Shown here one piece after another: positions 1 to 7,789 of a stretch of 64,000 nucleotides of DNA. Each line of letters opens with the position of its first letter. Within the stretch, counting starts at the first letter, position 1. A model generated the notes under the pieces. The model saw only the letters and a program-made list of their open reading frames with translations, had not been told where the DNA came from and ran no database searches. Location of the stretch: positions 1 to 64,000 of the forward strand of contig DASXVE010000024.1 of NCBI GenBank assembly GCA_036504445.1, written 5' to 3'. This DNA is from Candidatus Aquicultor sp. GTDB taxonomy: Bacteria > Actinomycetota > Aquicultoria > Aquicultorales > Aquicultoraceae. The position numbers were made by a program, and so were the translations under genes.

Positions 1-139
1 GTGCCGACGCTTTTCATTATAGTACGAGAGCGCTTTGTTGATAAGCTTAATCACCTCACTTTCGCTCTGAGCGGCGGCAAACACGTCCGCCCACTCATCC
101 TTTAACCTGCCAAAGAAGCTCTCCATATCGGGGTTGTCA
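1..139 (-). mobile_element. IS3-type transposase, C-terminal fragment
   Basis: On the minus strand this stretch reads as the end of an rve-type DDE transposase. It contains a NPDMESFFGRLKDEW-like block, which includes the final acidic residue of the DDE triad in IS3-type OrfB, and a terminal YYNEKRRH motif typical of IS3 relatives. The reading frame runs off the left edge of the window. On its 5' side it is cut off at about 139, where the long direct repeat begins. It is therefore a remnant in this window; whether an inverted repeat and the stop survive outside cannot be seen. Confidence 0.75.
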
Positions 140-448
140 GAAGAATACTTAAGCTTATATTTGCTTGCGAGCTAACAGAGAACATTGTGATGAGATAACG
201 GGCAACAGATAAAGATCTACCTTCGAAAAGCCATAATCTAACATGTTGTTCCGCAGACCGAGTCACATATGATAGTTACAAACCACAAAATTATAAGACC
301 AAAGGCCCTAGTCATGAATAAACGGCGCCCCAAGAATAGTTAGTCATCAATTCTGACCCATTTTTGACCCATCGAGACGCAAGTTCTTCCATATAATAAC
401 AAAATAGCGAACCTCTCTAGGCTCGCTACCTGCTGTTTTAATCTGTGG
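139..448. repeat. Long direct repeat, copy A (flank of tRNA-Ile2)
   Basis: This stretch matches 22790-23100 in the same orientation at roughly 90 percent identity by eye. Both copies start with the last codons (KNT, stop) of the PaaK-like gene, carry the same hairpin and end with TGTGG, the complement of the tRNA 3' CCACA. Copy B continues into the tRNA-derived att core, while copy A does not. Copy A is thus a second, orphaned copy of the host DNA downstream of tRNA-Ile2. It abuts the transposase remnant on its left. No gene is evident inside. Confidence 0.85.
405..428 (-). terminator. Hairpin terminator in repeat copy A
   Basis: Two 10-base arms (TAGCGAACCT and AGGCTCGCTA, one G-T pair) are separated by CTCT. 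Read on the minus strand the stem is followed by a T-rich tract. It is the orphan counterpart of the tRNA-Ile2 terminator at 23057-23080. Confidence 0.6.
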
Positions 449-529
449 ACCTAATAGGACGTAATTGGAACTACGAATTAATCAGAAAAGCAGCAAAATA
501 TATCTCTGAGCTGCGGTAATATTATATCA
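444..529. repeat. 86-bp direct repeat, left copy
   Basis: This is collinear without gaps with 2750-2835, with about 12 differences in 86 positions. Both copies start with TGTGGACCT. On the plus strand both read as a short conserved peptide tail (WNYELI...ELR, stop), so they may be the 3' ends of a duplicated gene. The two copies bracket a 2.2-kb module with HigBA and two other genes. The first base coincides with the end of the long repeat copy A and with the position where the tRNA att core should begin. Confidence 0.7.
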
Positions 530-617
530 TGCTTTTAGAAAGTTGACAGAATTTTAATTGTTCGAAGCATCGTTATGGCCGCTAAGGCAAAATACCATCC
601 AAGGGAAGTCGCAAGTT

Positions 618-1226
618 TTAACCAAACGCCAGCTTCCAGCGCTTAGCGGGATCGTCAAATTCGACCTCTTCGATTGAGAAGTGTTCGGAGTCAAGCTCTC
701 CATCAAGCCATTCGATAATGTCTTCGTATTCCTTATGATTCGGGTCCCGGATGATCTCCAGTAAATCTTCATATCCCCAAACACCGCCGCAATCTTCTGG
801 CGGGCATGCTCGTTCACCAGTAAGGCATCTAGGATAGGTAAAGTCCTTTCCCCTTGACAAAATCTTTTCCAACCTAACATCGTGAACCCAGTCATCGCCA
901 AAATCATAGGTATACTTGGCAGTAGTATTTGTTTTTGAGAACCAGTCGGCAATCTTCTGATTTCTCTCTGGTAACACTTTATGTTCATAAGGAAATAGGT
1001 CAAAATCGTCAACAGGTATGCCTATCTTACTCTTTATTCCGTGCAAGGGATCTTTCATTTCAAACTCATGAAGATGGCTATCTGACCACCCCATAGCATC
1101 CTGTATGGCAACATGTAGATCCCAGAAATTATAGGTCTCAGGAACCTGAATACTTCGCCAGATTAATGGCTTGATCCCTTTTAATGCAATCTTAAACTGG
1201 TAAACATTGTCGAACTTCTTTTTCAT
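618..1226 (-). CDS. Plasmid pRiA4b ORF-3 family protein
   Basis: A protein of about 200 residues recognised by its opening (YQFKIALKGIKPLIWR), the VPETYNFWDLHVAIQDAMGW block and the YDFGDDWVH motif, all hallmarks of the IS1096/TnpR-like pRiA4b ORF-3 family. The biochemical role of this family is not established; members are common on plasmids, islands and next to transposons. I place the start at the internal ATG giving MKKKFDN, which aligns with the family start; an upstream ATG at 1250 would add eight residues. It lies inside the module bounded by the 86-bp direct repeats, with the zinc-ribbon protein and HigBA on the same strand. Confidence 0.8.
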   Translation of the reverse strand: MKKKFDNVYQFKIALKGIKPLIWRSIQVPETYNFWDLHVAIQDAMGWSDSHLHEFEMKDPLHGIKSKIGIPVDDFDLFPYEHKVLPERNQKIADWFSKTNTTAKYTYDFGDDWVHDVRLEKILSRGKDFTYPRCLTGERACPPEDCGGVWGYEDLLEIIRDPNHKEYEDIIEWLDGELDSEHFSIEEVEFDDPAKRWKLAFG

Positions 1227-1379
1227 ATCTACTATTTTTACACCACACATAATATCTGCGCCAGTTCATGGAAGCCCCGGTGGCCACGATAATGGCTTCG
1301 TATTCGGCCCGTCTTAGTATATTGCCATCCATACATTAATTGCCGCAATTTCTTATAAGGATAATGGGTTATGGGTCGG

Positions 1380-1913
1380 TTAATCACTTTCAGGTTCAAC
1401 TAACCGACAGACTTCATGCCCGCAGATTTTGCACGTTCCTCTTAGTATTAAATCGCGTTTTTGCATTTTCGCAGTTTCCAGGACAATGGAGACTGTACTT
1501 CTACACATTACGCAATAAACATTATCCAGGATTTTAGCCTGGGCCCATTTGGGTATCTTATTCCACCTCATCCTAGCATCCTTTGTGAAAGGATCGATAG
1601 GGTGAACGGGCAAGTCAAACGGCTCATTATCTTGATCATCATATGTATCTAAATAAACTTGCAGCTTATCGCTGAGGTGATCGAGCTCTTTCTGGAGTTT
1701 GAGATCTTCCGCGTGATTAGCCGCTGAAGCGACGTAGCCTTGAATATCTTCTATCTCATCAAGCGACAGATCAATTTTAATACCTTTGCCATCAACCACT
1801 GCAAGCTTAACATAACTGGGATCGCAGAATGTCTCATCACAAATGATATCCCGTTCGCGTAGGGTTAGCTTGACCGGTAATTTTGTCCCGAATGGTATCT
1901 TCTTTCTTTTCAT
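1380..1913 (-). CDS. Hypothetical protein with C-terminal zinc ribbon
   Basis: A 177-residue protein that I do not recognise. The C-terminal part contains two Cys pairs, CVMC (near residue 135) and CKIC (near residue 160), spaced like a zinc ribbon or rubredoxin knuckle. The middle is acidic and helical, with leucine-rich stretches that could form a short coiled coil. It ends just upstream of the pRiA4b-type gene and starts 4 bases after the higA stop, so the order higB, higA, zinc-ribbon, pRiA4b-type looks like a single leftward transcript. A nucleic-acid-binding role is a guess from the zinc ribbon alone. Confidence 0.65.
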   Translation of the reverse strand: MKRKKIPFGTKLPVKLTLRERDIICDETFCDPSYVKLAVVDGKGIKIDLSLDEIEDIQGYVASAANHAEDLKLQKELDHLSDKLQVYLDTYDDQDNEPFDLPVHPIDPFTKDARMRWNKIPKWAQAKILDNVYCVMCRSTVSIVLETAKMQKRDLILRGTCKICGHEVCRLVEPESD

Positions 1914-1916
1914 CGT

Positions 1917-2219
1917 TTATCCGACATCGGCATGTCTCTTAACTTCTCGCTCCAACCTCTCTCCCAGCGCTTCTGCTGTAACGTCAAGATCATACTGTGC
2001 CTGCAAGCCGAGCCAGAACTCAGCAGAGGTGCCAAAGAATCTTGCGAGCCTCAAAGCAGTGTCCGCGGTGATGCTTCGCTTGCCAAGGACGATCTCGTTT
2101 ATCCTTCTTGCCGGCACCCCGATATTTATAGCAAGCCTGTTCTGGCTTATTCCCATAGGCCTGAGGAACTCTTCTAAGAGGACCTCACCGGGATGTACTG
2201 GATGTAATTTTTTCTCCAT
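1917..2219 (-). CDS. higA: HigA-type antitoxin, XRE-family HTH
   Basis: A 100-residue protein with the typical HigA/VapI start (HPVHPGEVLLEEFLRPMGIS), a helix-turn-helix (SQNRLAINIGVPARRINEIV) and the FGTSAEFWLGLQAQYDL tail. By family knowledge it neutralises the adjacent HigB RNase and represses its own operon. It lies 19 bases downstream of higB on the same strand, the canonical toxin-first order of HigBA. Length is normal for the family. Confidence 0.9.
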   Translation of the reverse strand: MEKKLHPVHPGEVLLEEFLRPMGISQNRLAINIGVPARRINEIVLGKRSITADTALRLARFFGTSAEFWLGLQAQYDLDVTAEALGERLEREVKRHADVG

Positions 2220-2238
2220 GGTGTTCCCTTCCTACTTT

Positions 2239-2520
2239 CTAATGGTAATCTGTTATTTCAATTTCGTAGGCATCCTCGCCCTGCCAAAGAAAACAGATAC
2301 GCCATTGGTCATTAATTCTGATGCTTAACTGTCCTTCACGGCTTCTTTTAAGCTTCTCTAATCTGTTGGCTGGAGGAATTCGCAAATCGTTAAGACTCTT
2401 GGCGTTATTTATCATCCGTAGTTTTCGCAAGGCAACCTGCTGAATATCACGGGGTAACTTACTAGAACCTTCGCGGTTATAGACTTTTTCTGTTCCTTTG
2501 TCCCCGAATGATTTTATCAT
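2239..2520 (-). CDS. higB: HigB-type toxin (RelE superfamily)
   Basis: A protein of about 93 residues beginning MIKSFGDKGTEKVYN and ending with a DQWRICFLWQGEDAYEIEITDYH-type core, both standard HigB/RelE signatures. Members are ribosome-dependent mRNA interferases. I use the ATG at 2520, which matches family starts; an upstream ATG at 2556 would add 12 residues. It pairs with higA downstream. The Arg in the WRICF motif and the terminal YH are the expected catalytic region residues, so the toxin appears intact. Confidence 0.88.
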   Translation of the reverse strand: MIKSFGDKGTEKVYNREGSSKLPRDIQQVALRKLRMINNAKSLNDLRIPPANRLEKLKRSREGQLSIRINDQWRICFLWQGEDAYEIEITDYH

Positions 2521-2714
2521 CGGTCTCATGCTATAACGTATCGCGTTAAACGTCAATCGTTAAGTTTGAAATGTTATGTCTTCGCTTCGTCGTCACAGCA
2601 TAAGCGGCAATGCTGATATTGTCAGCAGTAAAAAGGGTTCAGAGGAAACGAGGGGTTCTTAGAGTACGGTTTCTCGGTGCCACAACCATACCCCATAACC
2701 ATAGGCAGAAATTG

Positions 2715-2740
2715 AAAAATGGCTTGCTAAAGCCATTTTT
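2715..2740. terminator. Perfect 10-bp hairpin with A/T flanks
   Basis: Arms AAAAATGGCT and AGCCATTTTT with a six-base loop. It is symmetrical, with A and T runs built into the stem, so it could act in either direction. It sits just left of the right copy of the 86-bp repeat. The surrounding 2557-2750 stretch shows no convincing gene. Confidence 0.5.
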
Positions 2741-2749
2741 GAGGAGCGT

Positions 2750-2835
2750 TGTGGACCTCATAGGACATAAATGGAACTACGAATTAATCAAAAAGGTTTC
2801 TAAATACGTCCCTGAGCTGCGGTAATATTATATCA
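2750..2835. repeat. 86-bp direct repeat, right copy
   Basis: Partner of 444-529 (about 86 percent identity, no gaps). Together they bracket the HigBA module. In the plus frame it encodes the end of a 71-codon open frame (2610-2825) with the tail WNYELIKKVSKYVPELR, but I see no supporting start signal, so I treat it as a remnant rather than a gene. Confidence 0.7.
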
Positions 2836-2859
2836 CGTTATTCATTTTAGTCGAGAGTT

Positions 2860-2991
2860 TTATGTAGGCCTGTCTTCTTGGGAAATGCTTAATGCATCCT
2901 GTTTGGCGGTAACAAGAAACTCAATTAGTCTATCAACATCATCCGGGTGAGCCACGATCATGTCGTCCCGCTCCGCTCCTCGAATAGTCAT
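2860..2991 (-). CDS. Possible small protein, 43 residues
   Basis: An ATG-started frame (MTIRGAERDDMIVAHPDD...) of acidic, helical character. A weak G-rich stretch (GGGG) precedes the ATG by four bases. I recognise no family. It may be the remains of an antitoxin-like or regulatory protein. It lies in an otherwise gene-poor stretch between HigBA and the coupled small frame at 3095-3193. Confidence 0.3.
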   Translation of the reverse strand: MTIRGAERDDMIVAHPDDVDRLIEFLVTAKQDALSISQEDRPT

Positions 2992-3094
2992 TTACCCCAA
3001 CTTTCGTCTGAAATTGCCAGTTTGGTTATCTAAATATGGCAAGGTAAGAATATTTCAAGTTTCAAGATGCGAACCATAGGCCTTAGGCAATAGC

Positions 3095-3193
3095 TCATTT
3101 CGTAATCGCAATTAATGCAGCTCGTCTAGCAGAAAGCCTTGCTGCGATTTTGGCATGCTTTGCCTGCAAGAAGGCCCCTCTATTCCTTTTCAT
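3095..3193 (-). CDS. Possible coupled micropeptide, 32 residues, strongly basic
   Basis: The start ATG overlaps the TGA of the upstream gene in an ATGA arrangement, the usual sign of translational coupling. The peptide is Arg/Lys/Ala-rich (starts MKRNRGAFLQAKHAKIAARL) and would form an amphipathic helix. No family is recognised. It could also be chance, since the frame is short. The stretch 2992-3094 to its left shows nothing further. Confidence 0.3.
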   Translation of the reverse strand: MKRNRGAFLQAKHAKIAARLSARRAALIAITK

Positions 3194-3816
3194 CGGGCAG
3201 AACGGCTTATGATTAATCTAACTAACGTCTCTGGCATCTTCCTTAAGACAACCCTGCCATTCTTGGCCCTCATCGCAGTACTTCCCTCATAATAGTTGGA
3301 GCCATTCTGATTAAAGACATAGGAAACAGATCTGCCTTCTCGCCATAGGACTAAGGTGAAGAACTTGATGTTATGAGAATCAAATTCATTAGCGTCATAC
3401 TGTTGTGGCGCGATAGCTTTTAGCTTATCGAATTCGCGAACAATTTCAATTAACTGTGCCTTATCGCGGATTGTGTTCACGATTTGCGGTTGTTGATTTC
3501 TTTCTGAGCAAGCCAGTCTTGCATAAAGCAGCTCGTTTTTAAGCTGGGCATACGGTCTCTTGTAAGTCGAGGAGACATCTGGGTCATAGGCAGCAGTCAT
3601 ACTATCAGCATCCTCTGTGATGCCTAGCGGCACCCCTTTATTCTTATCAGTGTTTAGTTGTTGTTTCAGGGGTGCTGCTTTAGATCTATTCTCAGCCTCA
3701 GTGAGCTTGTCGTGATTACCTTTTACTATAATCGCTACCGCCATATACACCAGGCAAACAATCACCAACGTAATGAAAGCACCACTAAACGCTCTTTTTA
3801 CGTTTATCTTTTGCAT
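3190..3816 (-). CDS. Membrane-anchored hypothetical protein
   Basis: About 208 residues. The ATG at 3816 follows GAAGGAG by six bases and is preferred over the TTG 18 bases upstream. An N-terminal hydrophobic segment (residues about 11-31, FSGAFITLVIVCLVYMAVAI) marks a signal anchor; the rest is soluble, with an acidic-basic region and a C-terminal domain ending VVLRKMPETLVRLIISRSAR. I recognise no family; the soluble part is predicted to face outward. It may form a two-gene unit with the basic micropeptide whose ATG overlaps its stop. Confidence 0.6.
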   Translation of the reverse strand: MQKINVKRAFSGAFITLVIVCLVYMAVAIIVKGNHDKLTEAENRSKAAPLKQQLNTDKNKGVPLGITEDADSMTAAYDPDVSSTYKRPYAQLKNELLYARLACSERNQQPQIVNTIRDKAQLIEIVREFDKLKAIAPQQYDANEFDSHNIKFFTLVLWREGRSVSYVFNQNGSNYYEGSTAMRAKNGRVVLRKMPETLVRLIISRSAR

Positions 3817-3905
3817 ACGATCTCCTTCAGCCAATATCTAGATATTAGAACATGCATCGCGATCCGGCAAAACATTTCGCCAAGCATTATGGATTAGACC
3901 ACGAT

Positions 3906-3937
3906 AGGCATATTTTGGCTCCATCCAAAATATGCCT
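3906..3937. promoter_or_regulatory. 13-bp perfect inverted repeat
   Basis: Arms AGGCATATTTTGG and CCAAAATATGCCT with a six-base loop. It lies between the membrane protein and the next leftward gene, upstream of the start at 3816. It shares the core CATATTTT with the next inverted repeat. It could be an operator, or a terminator for the gene ending at 4055. Confidence 0.5.
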
Positions 3938-3980
3938 CCTCCTATTTACTTTCTAGTTACAAAACAAGATATATGGTACA

Positions 3981-4037
3981 CATATTTTAGGCTTCCAGAA
4001 ACCTGAATATACAGTTCTCAAAGAAGCCTAAAATATG
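3981..4037. promoter_or_regulatory. 15-bp perfect inverted repeat, 27-base spacer
   Basis: Arms CATATTTTAGGCTTC (3981-3995) and GAAGCCTAAAATATG (4023-4037). It directly follows the gene ending at 4055 on the minus strand. The core CATATTTT recurs in the palindrome at 3906-3937, so the four half-sites may bind the same protein or fold into alternative RNA stems. Confidence 0.5.
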
Positions 4038-4054
4038 CTGATGCCTAATGGAGA

Positions 4055-4510
4055 CTATTGGCTCTGATCTGCGCAATTATCACTATCACTAAATTGACTT
4101 AGCATTTTTTCACACTTAGCGAGCATTTCTTCAAGTGTGTAGACATCCATGTTCTTTATCCCTAGCAGATCCGGCCTAGCGGTCACTGGAATTACGTACT
4201 CTTGGCCACTAGTTTTGACATAAATCCCATCAAAATATAGATTGGTTATCCTGCGTATTTTGCTGATTCCGGTATCGCCAAACTTGTTTTCTACAAGTTC
4301 CCTAACCGCTGTGTCGTCGGAATATACGGTCAATAATTCAGGACTGAATCGCAAACCTATATGAACGATCTGCCACTTGCTCTTTACTTTATCGACGATA
4401 ATGGCATTCGTTATATTTCCATTATCATCCTTAAGCGGAATTTCCCAGAAGTAGGAAGGCATTTTTGTAAGATTATACACCTTATACGGTGTTCCTAGGT
4501 TCTTGGGCAC
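4055..4510 (-). CDS. Hypothetical protein, probably 5'-truncated
   Basis: A 151-residue frame beginning with a GTG that lies exactly at the border with a truncated plus-strand gene. I recognise no family; the sequence is of mixed alpha-beta type (PSYFWEIPLKDDNGNITNAI, later VIPVTARPDLLG). No ribosome binding site precedes the GTG. Because the neighbouring plus-strand gene is also missing its N-terminus at the same position, a recombination junction near 4500-4510 probably removed the 5' ends of both. Confidence 0.45.
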   Translation of the reverse strand: MPKNLGTPYKVYNLTKMPSYFWEIPLKDDNGNITNAIIVDKVKSKWQIVHIGLRFSPELLTVYSDDTAVRELVENKFGDTGISKIRRITNLYFDGIYVKTSGQEYVIPVTARPDLLGIKNMDVYTLEEMLAKCEKMLSQFSDSDNCADQSQ

Positions 4511-5678
4511 ATCGTCAGAGGACTTAAACCCGAAGGTTTCAGGTTCTTTTGTTAGTGAAGACGGTCCCGTTTTCTACACAGACTTCGATGTATCAAAAGC
4601 AATCGAGAACGATTCTTTTGCAAACGGGCTCGGTCCTGCTTCTCCCGATGACATTGAACTCTTCGAGGAAAAAGTAGGGTCAGGTCCCGGCACGATCGTC
4701 ACTTTGAAGGGCCGCGATCGTCTTACCTATAAATCCATCGATACCTATGTCGATCGGCTGAAGCGTGAATTCGGGAGAATATATCGACACTTTCTCAAAA
4801 GCAACCTTCGCATTATGATAAACGGCGAAGCCGTCAAGCCCATTGATCCCCTGTATTGGGACCATCCCGATACCGAGCAGGTGATGGATAAGACGATAAC
4901 CTATGCACCGTACAAAGGCGCTTCTGCAGAGCATATCAGAATTAAAATCGCCAAGTTGCCAGATTTTGGTGCAGGCATGAACAGGGAGCTAAAAATCAAC
5001 CAGGCCAACCAAGGCATCTATATTTCGCGCAACATGCGAGAAATCGCCAAGGGTCTAACGCTCAACATGTGGACCAAGCACAACTCATATAACCGCATCA
5101 GAGCCGAGCTCGAAGTATCTGGAAGGCTCGATGAGCAACTAGGCGTCAACTTCATGAAAAGGGACATCAAGATTGAGCAAGGCCTCGAGCAGAAGCTGCA
5201 AAGCGTCATGGCCAGCGTCATCGAGACGGCCCACGATCAGCTGATAAGACGCGAGTCAAAAACTAAGGCTAAGGAACTTAAGCATGAAGGCAGCGAGAAG
5301 CTGATCGAGAGCAAATCAAGGGTACTGATCAAGCCTGAGCAGGTGACCAAATCGGAACCAAACGAGCCAAAAATCGCTTACCCGCATACGACTCTTAGGA
5401 CCAAGTTTGACCACGAGGGCCTTAGAAGCGAGGGGCCGATTTACTCTGTTGAGGTTCTGGCGGACCATATGAAAGTAATCTACAATGCGGACCACCCGTT
5501 CTTCAAGAGATTCCTCCTCGACAACAGCGACAATCAGAGTCTCGTAGAAGCGGTAGATGCCCTGATGACCTGTTTAGCCGCGGTCGAGGTCTCATACCCT
5601 CAAGGTTCTTCACAGCGCCAAATGTTCGACACGTTTAAAGCCATGCTCAACAACAACGTGCGTGTACTGTTGGGCTAA
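4503..5678 (+). pseudogene. HSP90/MutL-like ATPase lacking its ATP-binding domain
   Basis: About 391 residues, starting at best from a TTG with no ribosome binding site. The segment GTIVTLKGRDRLTY followed by a helical YVDRLKREFGRIYRHFL block and LRIMINGEAVKP resembles the transducer region that follows a Bergerat-fold ATPase domain (HATPase_c_3, MutL/HSP90-like). The E-N, DxG and GxG motifs of the ATP site are absent, so roughly 150-200 N-terminal residues are missing. The C-terminal half is charged and helical. It ends 56 bases before the AAA-DUF4435 gene on the same strand. MutL-like ATPases of this type occur in defence loci such as Mza; no other Mza genes are seen here. Confidence 0.6.
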
Positions 5679-5685
5679 CGATAAA

Positions 5686-5716
5686 AACGGAGCGGGCTAC
5701 GCTAGCCCGCTCCGTT
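5686..5716 (+). terminator. Strong 14-bp hairpin terminator
   Basis: Perfect arms AACGGAGCGGGCTA and TAGCCCGCTCCGTT with a CGC loop, placed right after the stop at 5678 and before the ribosome binding site of the next gene. The 3' T-tract is weak (CATCTTT), so it may attenuate rather than fully stop transcription into the defence gene. Confidence 0.65.
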
Positions 5717-5734
5717 CATCTTTGGGAGGACGAT

Positions 5735-7333
5735 ATGAAACATGAGCTGGTGTTACCGGATAGAAACGGTAACGGCTTAACTGAAACGATACAATGCGAC
5801 GGTCCCGTCGTCGTTATCGGGGCGAACGGCTCCGGCAAGAGTCGACTCGGTGCTTGGATTGAGATGGGCATGCCGAGCCCTAAGGTTGCCCATCGCATAG
5901 CAGCACAACGCTCGCTCGTAGTGCCAAAGTATGCTTCGCCGAAAAATCTCGAGCAAGCACTCAACGAATTGATCTACGGTAACAGCGAAAACACGAATAA
6001 TAAGGGTGCATATCGGTGGAACAACAACCAACTAACGACGAGTCTACTTAGCGACTATGACCAGGTCTTATCAACGCTTTTTGCAGAGGAGCATAAGCGA
6101 GACAACGACTTTGTAAAGGCTTGCAGAGATAGGGATGCCGCTGGCATGGATAGACAGATACCAATTCCTGATTCACCTATCGACATCCTCATCAGTATCT
6201 GGAACGATATCATGCCCCAGCGGAAGCTAGCTCTTAACGATGGAAAAGTGATGGTCGAGAATCCTGCTGGGGGCGAATACCATGGCCGTGAGATGAGCGA
6301 CGGTGAACGGGTCGCTCTATACCTTATGGGGCAGTGTCTCTGCGCGCCCGGAGGCGCAGTATTGATAATCGATGAGCCCGAGATACACCTTCATAGATCA
6401 CTTATGAGCCGCCTGTGGACGAAAATCGAGGAGGTGAAACAAGATTGCTTGTTTATATACATAACGCATGATATAGATTTCGCGGCATCACGCGTTGGCG
6501 CCTTCAAGATATGGGTTAGAAGCTTCGGCGGCGGCAATTGGGTATGGGATGAAGTGCCAGATGTCGATGACTTGCCGGAGCCGTTATTGCTCGAGATTGT
6601 CGGCAGCAGAAAACGCGTTCTCTTTACCGAGGGTGAGAGAGGATGTCTCGATTACTCGATATATCAGGCCTTATACCCAGATTGTCTCGTAATTCCGCGC
6701 GGTGGCTGCACCAAGGTGATCGAGTCGACAAAAGCTATGAGGGACAACCCCGCCCTGCATCATGTGGAAGCTTACGGAATAATCGATAGGGATTTCAGGA
6801 CGCAGGCAGAGATGGATGCTCTGACAGCTAACGGTGTTCATACAATCGATGTCGCAGAAGTCGAAAACCTGCTATGCGTAGAAGGTGTCGTGAGAGAGGT
6901 TGCTTCCTCCTTAGGGCTTGACCCGGACGACATATGCCACAAGGTTACCGATTTCGTCATCGACTGCTTGAAGGGTGAACTCGACGTTCAGGTCTCAAGT
7001 AGGGCGGCGGCAGAAATCCAGTTCAAACTGAACATGTTCGACGCAAAAGCTGTTGGTAAGGTGAATCTTAACACAGCCTTAACGGGGCTAACCAATGCGA
7101 TAGATGTGGACGGGGTTTATGACCAGAGCGAAGCCGTTTACCGGACAATAATCAGTAACAACGATCTAGATAGCGCTCTTCGCATATATAACAGAAAGAG
7201 CCTGCAAAGACGGATTGCCCCAATATTCGGCCTAAATGAGGGCGAGTTCGGAAAGCTGGTCATGAGATTACTGAAGTCCGACCATAAAGCGAACATCGTG
7301 TCTGCGTTAAGAATACATGCACCTACTATCTAG
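5735..7333 (+). CDS. AAA ATPase fused to DUF4435/TOPRIM (PARIS-like AriA-AriB fusion)
   Basis: A 532-residue protein. Residues about 1-270 form an ABC/AAA_15-type ATPase with Walker A VIGANGSGKSR (near residue 28), a signature-like MSDGERVALYL and Walker B AVLIIDEPEIHLH, followed by a D-loop/H-loop region (YITHDIDFAAS). Residues about 285-400 match DUF4435, a TOPRIM-like nuclease domain: RVLFTEGERGCLDYSIYQ carries the first Glu and YGIIDRDF the DxD pair. The pairing of AAA_15 with DUF4435 defines PARIS, in which the ATPase (AriA) holds the effector (AriB) until a phage anti-restriction protein is sensed; single-chain fusions are known. ATG start with GGGAGGACG upstream. A generic OLD-like nuclease is the main alternative. 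Confidence 0.75.
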   Translation: MKHELVLPDRNGNGLTETIQCDGPVVVIGANGSGKSRLGAWIEMGMPSPKVAHRIAAQRSLVVPKYASPKNLEQALNELIYGNSENTNNKGAYRWNNNQLTTSLLSDYDQVLSTLFAEEHKRDNDFVKACRDRDAAGMDRQIPIPDSPIDILISIWNDIMPQRKLALNDGKVMVENPAGGEYHGREMSDGERVALYLMGQCLCAPGGAVLIIDEPEIHLHRSLMSRLWTKIEEVKQDCLFIYITHDIDFAASRVGAFKIWVRSFGGGNWVWDEVPDVDDLPEPLLLEIVGSRKRVLFTEGERGCLDYSIYQALYPDCLVIPRGGCTKVIESTKAMRDNPALHHVEAYGIIDRDFRTQAEMDALTANGVHTIDVAEVENLLCVEGVVREVASSLGLDPDDICHKVTDFVIDCLKGELDVQVSSRAAAEIQFKLNMFDAKAVGKVNLNTALTGLTNAIDVDGVYDQSEAVYRTIISNNDLDSALRIYNRKSLQRRIAPIFGLNEGEFGKLVMRLLKSDHKANIVSALRIHAPTI

Positions 7334-7404
7334 GTATGCTGCATTAATAACAATTCGTAAGGTATGCGATGTCTCACCAGCCCTCTACTCTTAAGGGAGC
7401 TATC

Positions 7405-7740
7405 CGTTATGTTCGCCTCACTACCACATAACAAAGCGCTGATATTTAAGCCGCTAACACATCGTTCTCATAGCGGTGCGGATGTATTATTTTCGCAATT
7501 CCCTCGTTCTCCATTATCTTTGCCGCATGGCGTCCGCTCAAGCGATCGCGAAAGCGAATCTCGATGAAGCAGACATATTCTGCTGGTAGCGGTCTAAGAG
7601 CTTCTTTGGCGTCTCGCATTCATGCCGCTAAGTCGAACGCCTTCGCTGTCGCATCTTTGACCTTAAACTGGCATGTCTTCCCGACGAATACACCGATCAG
7701 GCTTGTCTGTAACTATAATGGCGTCTTTTTCACCTTGACC
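7405..7740 (-). pseudogene. Degenerate duplicate of the sigma-like regulator gene
   Basis: On the minus strand this stretch reads as a decayed copy of the gene at 8387-8779. It retains FIEIRFRDRLSGRHAAKIM and HPHRYENDVLAA, but TAA replaces the Tyr codon after LAA, TGA interrupts the FDLAA region, and the N-terminal part is in a different frame (DAIIVTDKPDR, corresponding to GIIIVLNSGDR). The decayed copy and the intact copy lie on either side of brnTA. This accounts for most of the otherwise gene-free 7334-7789 stretch. Confidence 0.75.
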
Positions 7741-7763
7741 TGTCCGTCCTGTGTCCGTACAAT
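7735..7763 (+). promoter_or_regulatory. Sigma-70-type promoter of brnTA
   Basis: TTGACC (7735-7740), 17-base spacer and TACAAT (7758-7763), followed 26 bases later by the brnT start with AAGGAG. By family knowledge BrnA binds the operon promoter; the flanking AATGTACATATA is locally palindromic (TGTACA) and may be part of its operator. Confidence 0.7.
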
Positions 7764-7789
7764 GTACATATAGAGACAAGGAGCGATGC

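Noticed and set aside
4503-7333. Mza-type defence system
   Set aside because: Only the MutL-like remnant would fit; Z1, DUF4420 and AIPR genes are absent.
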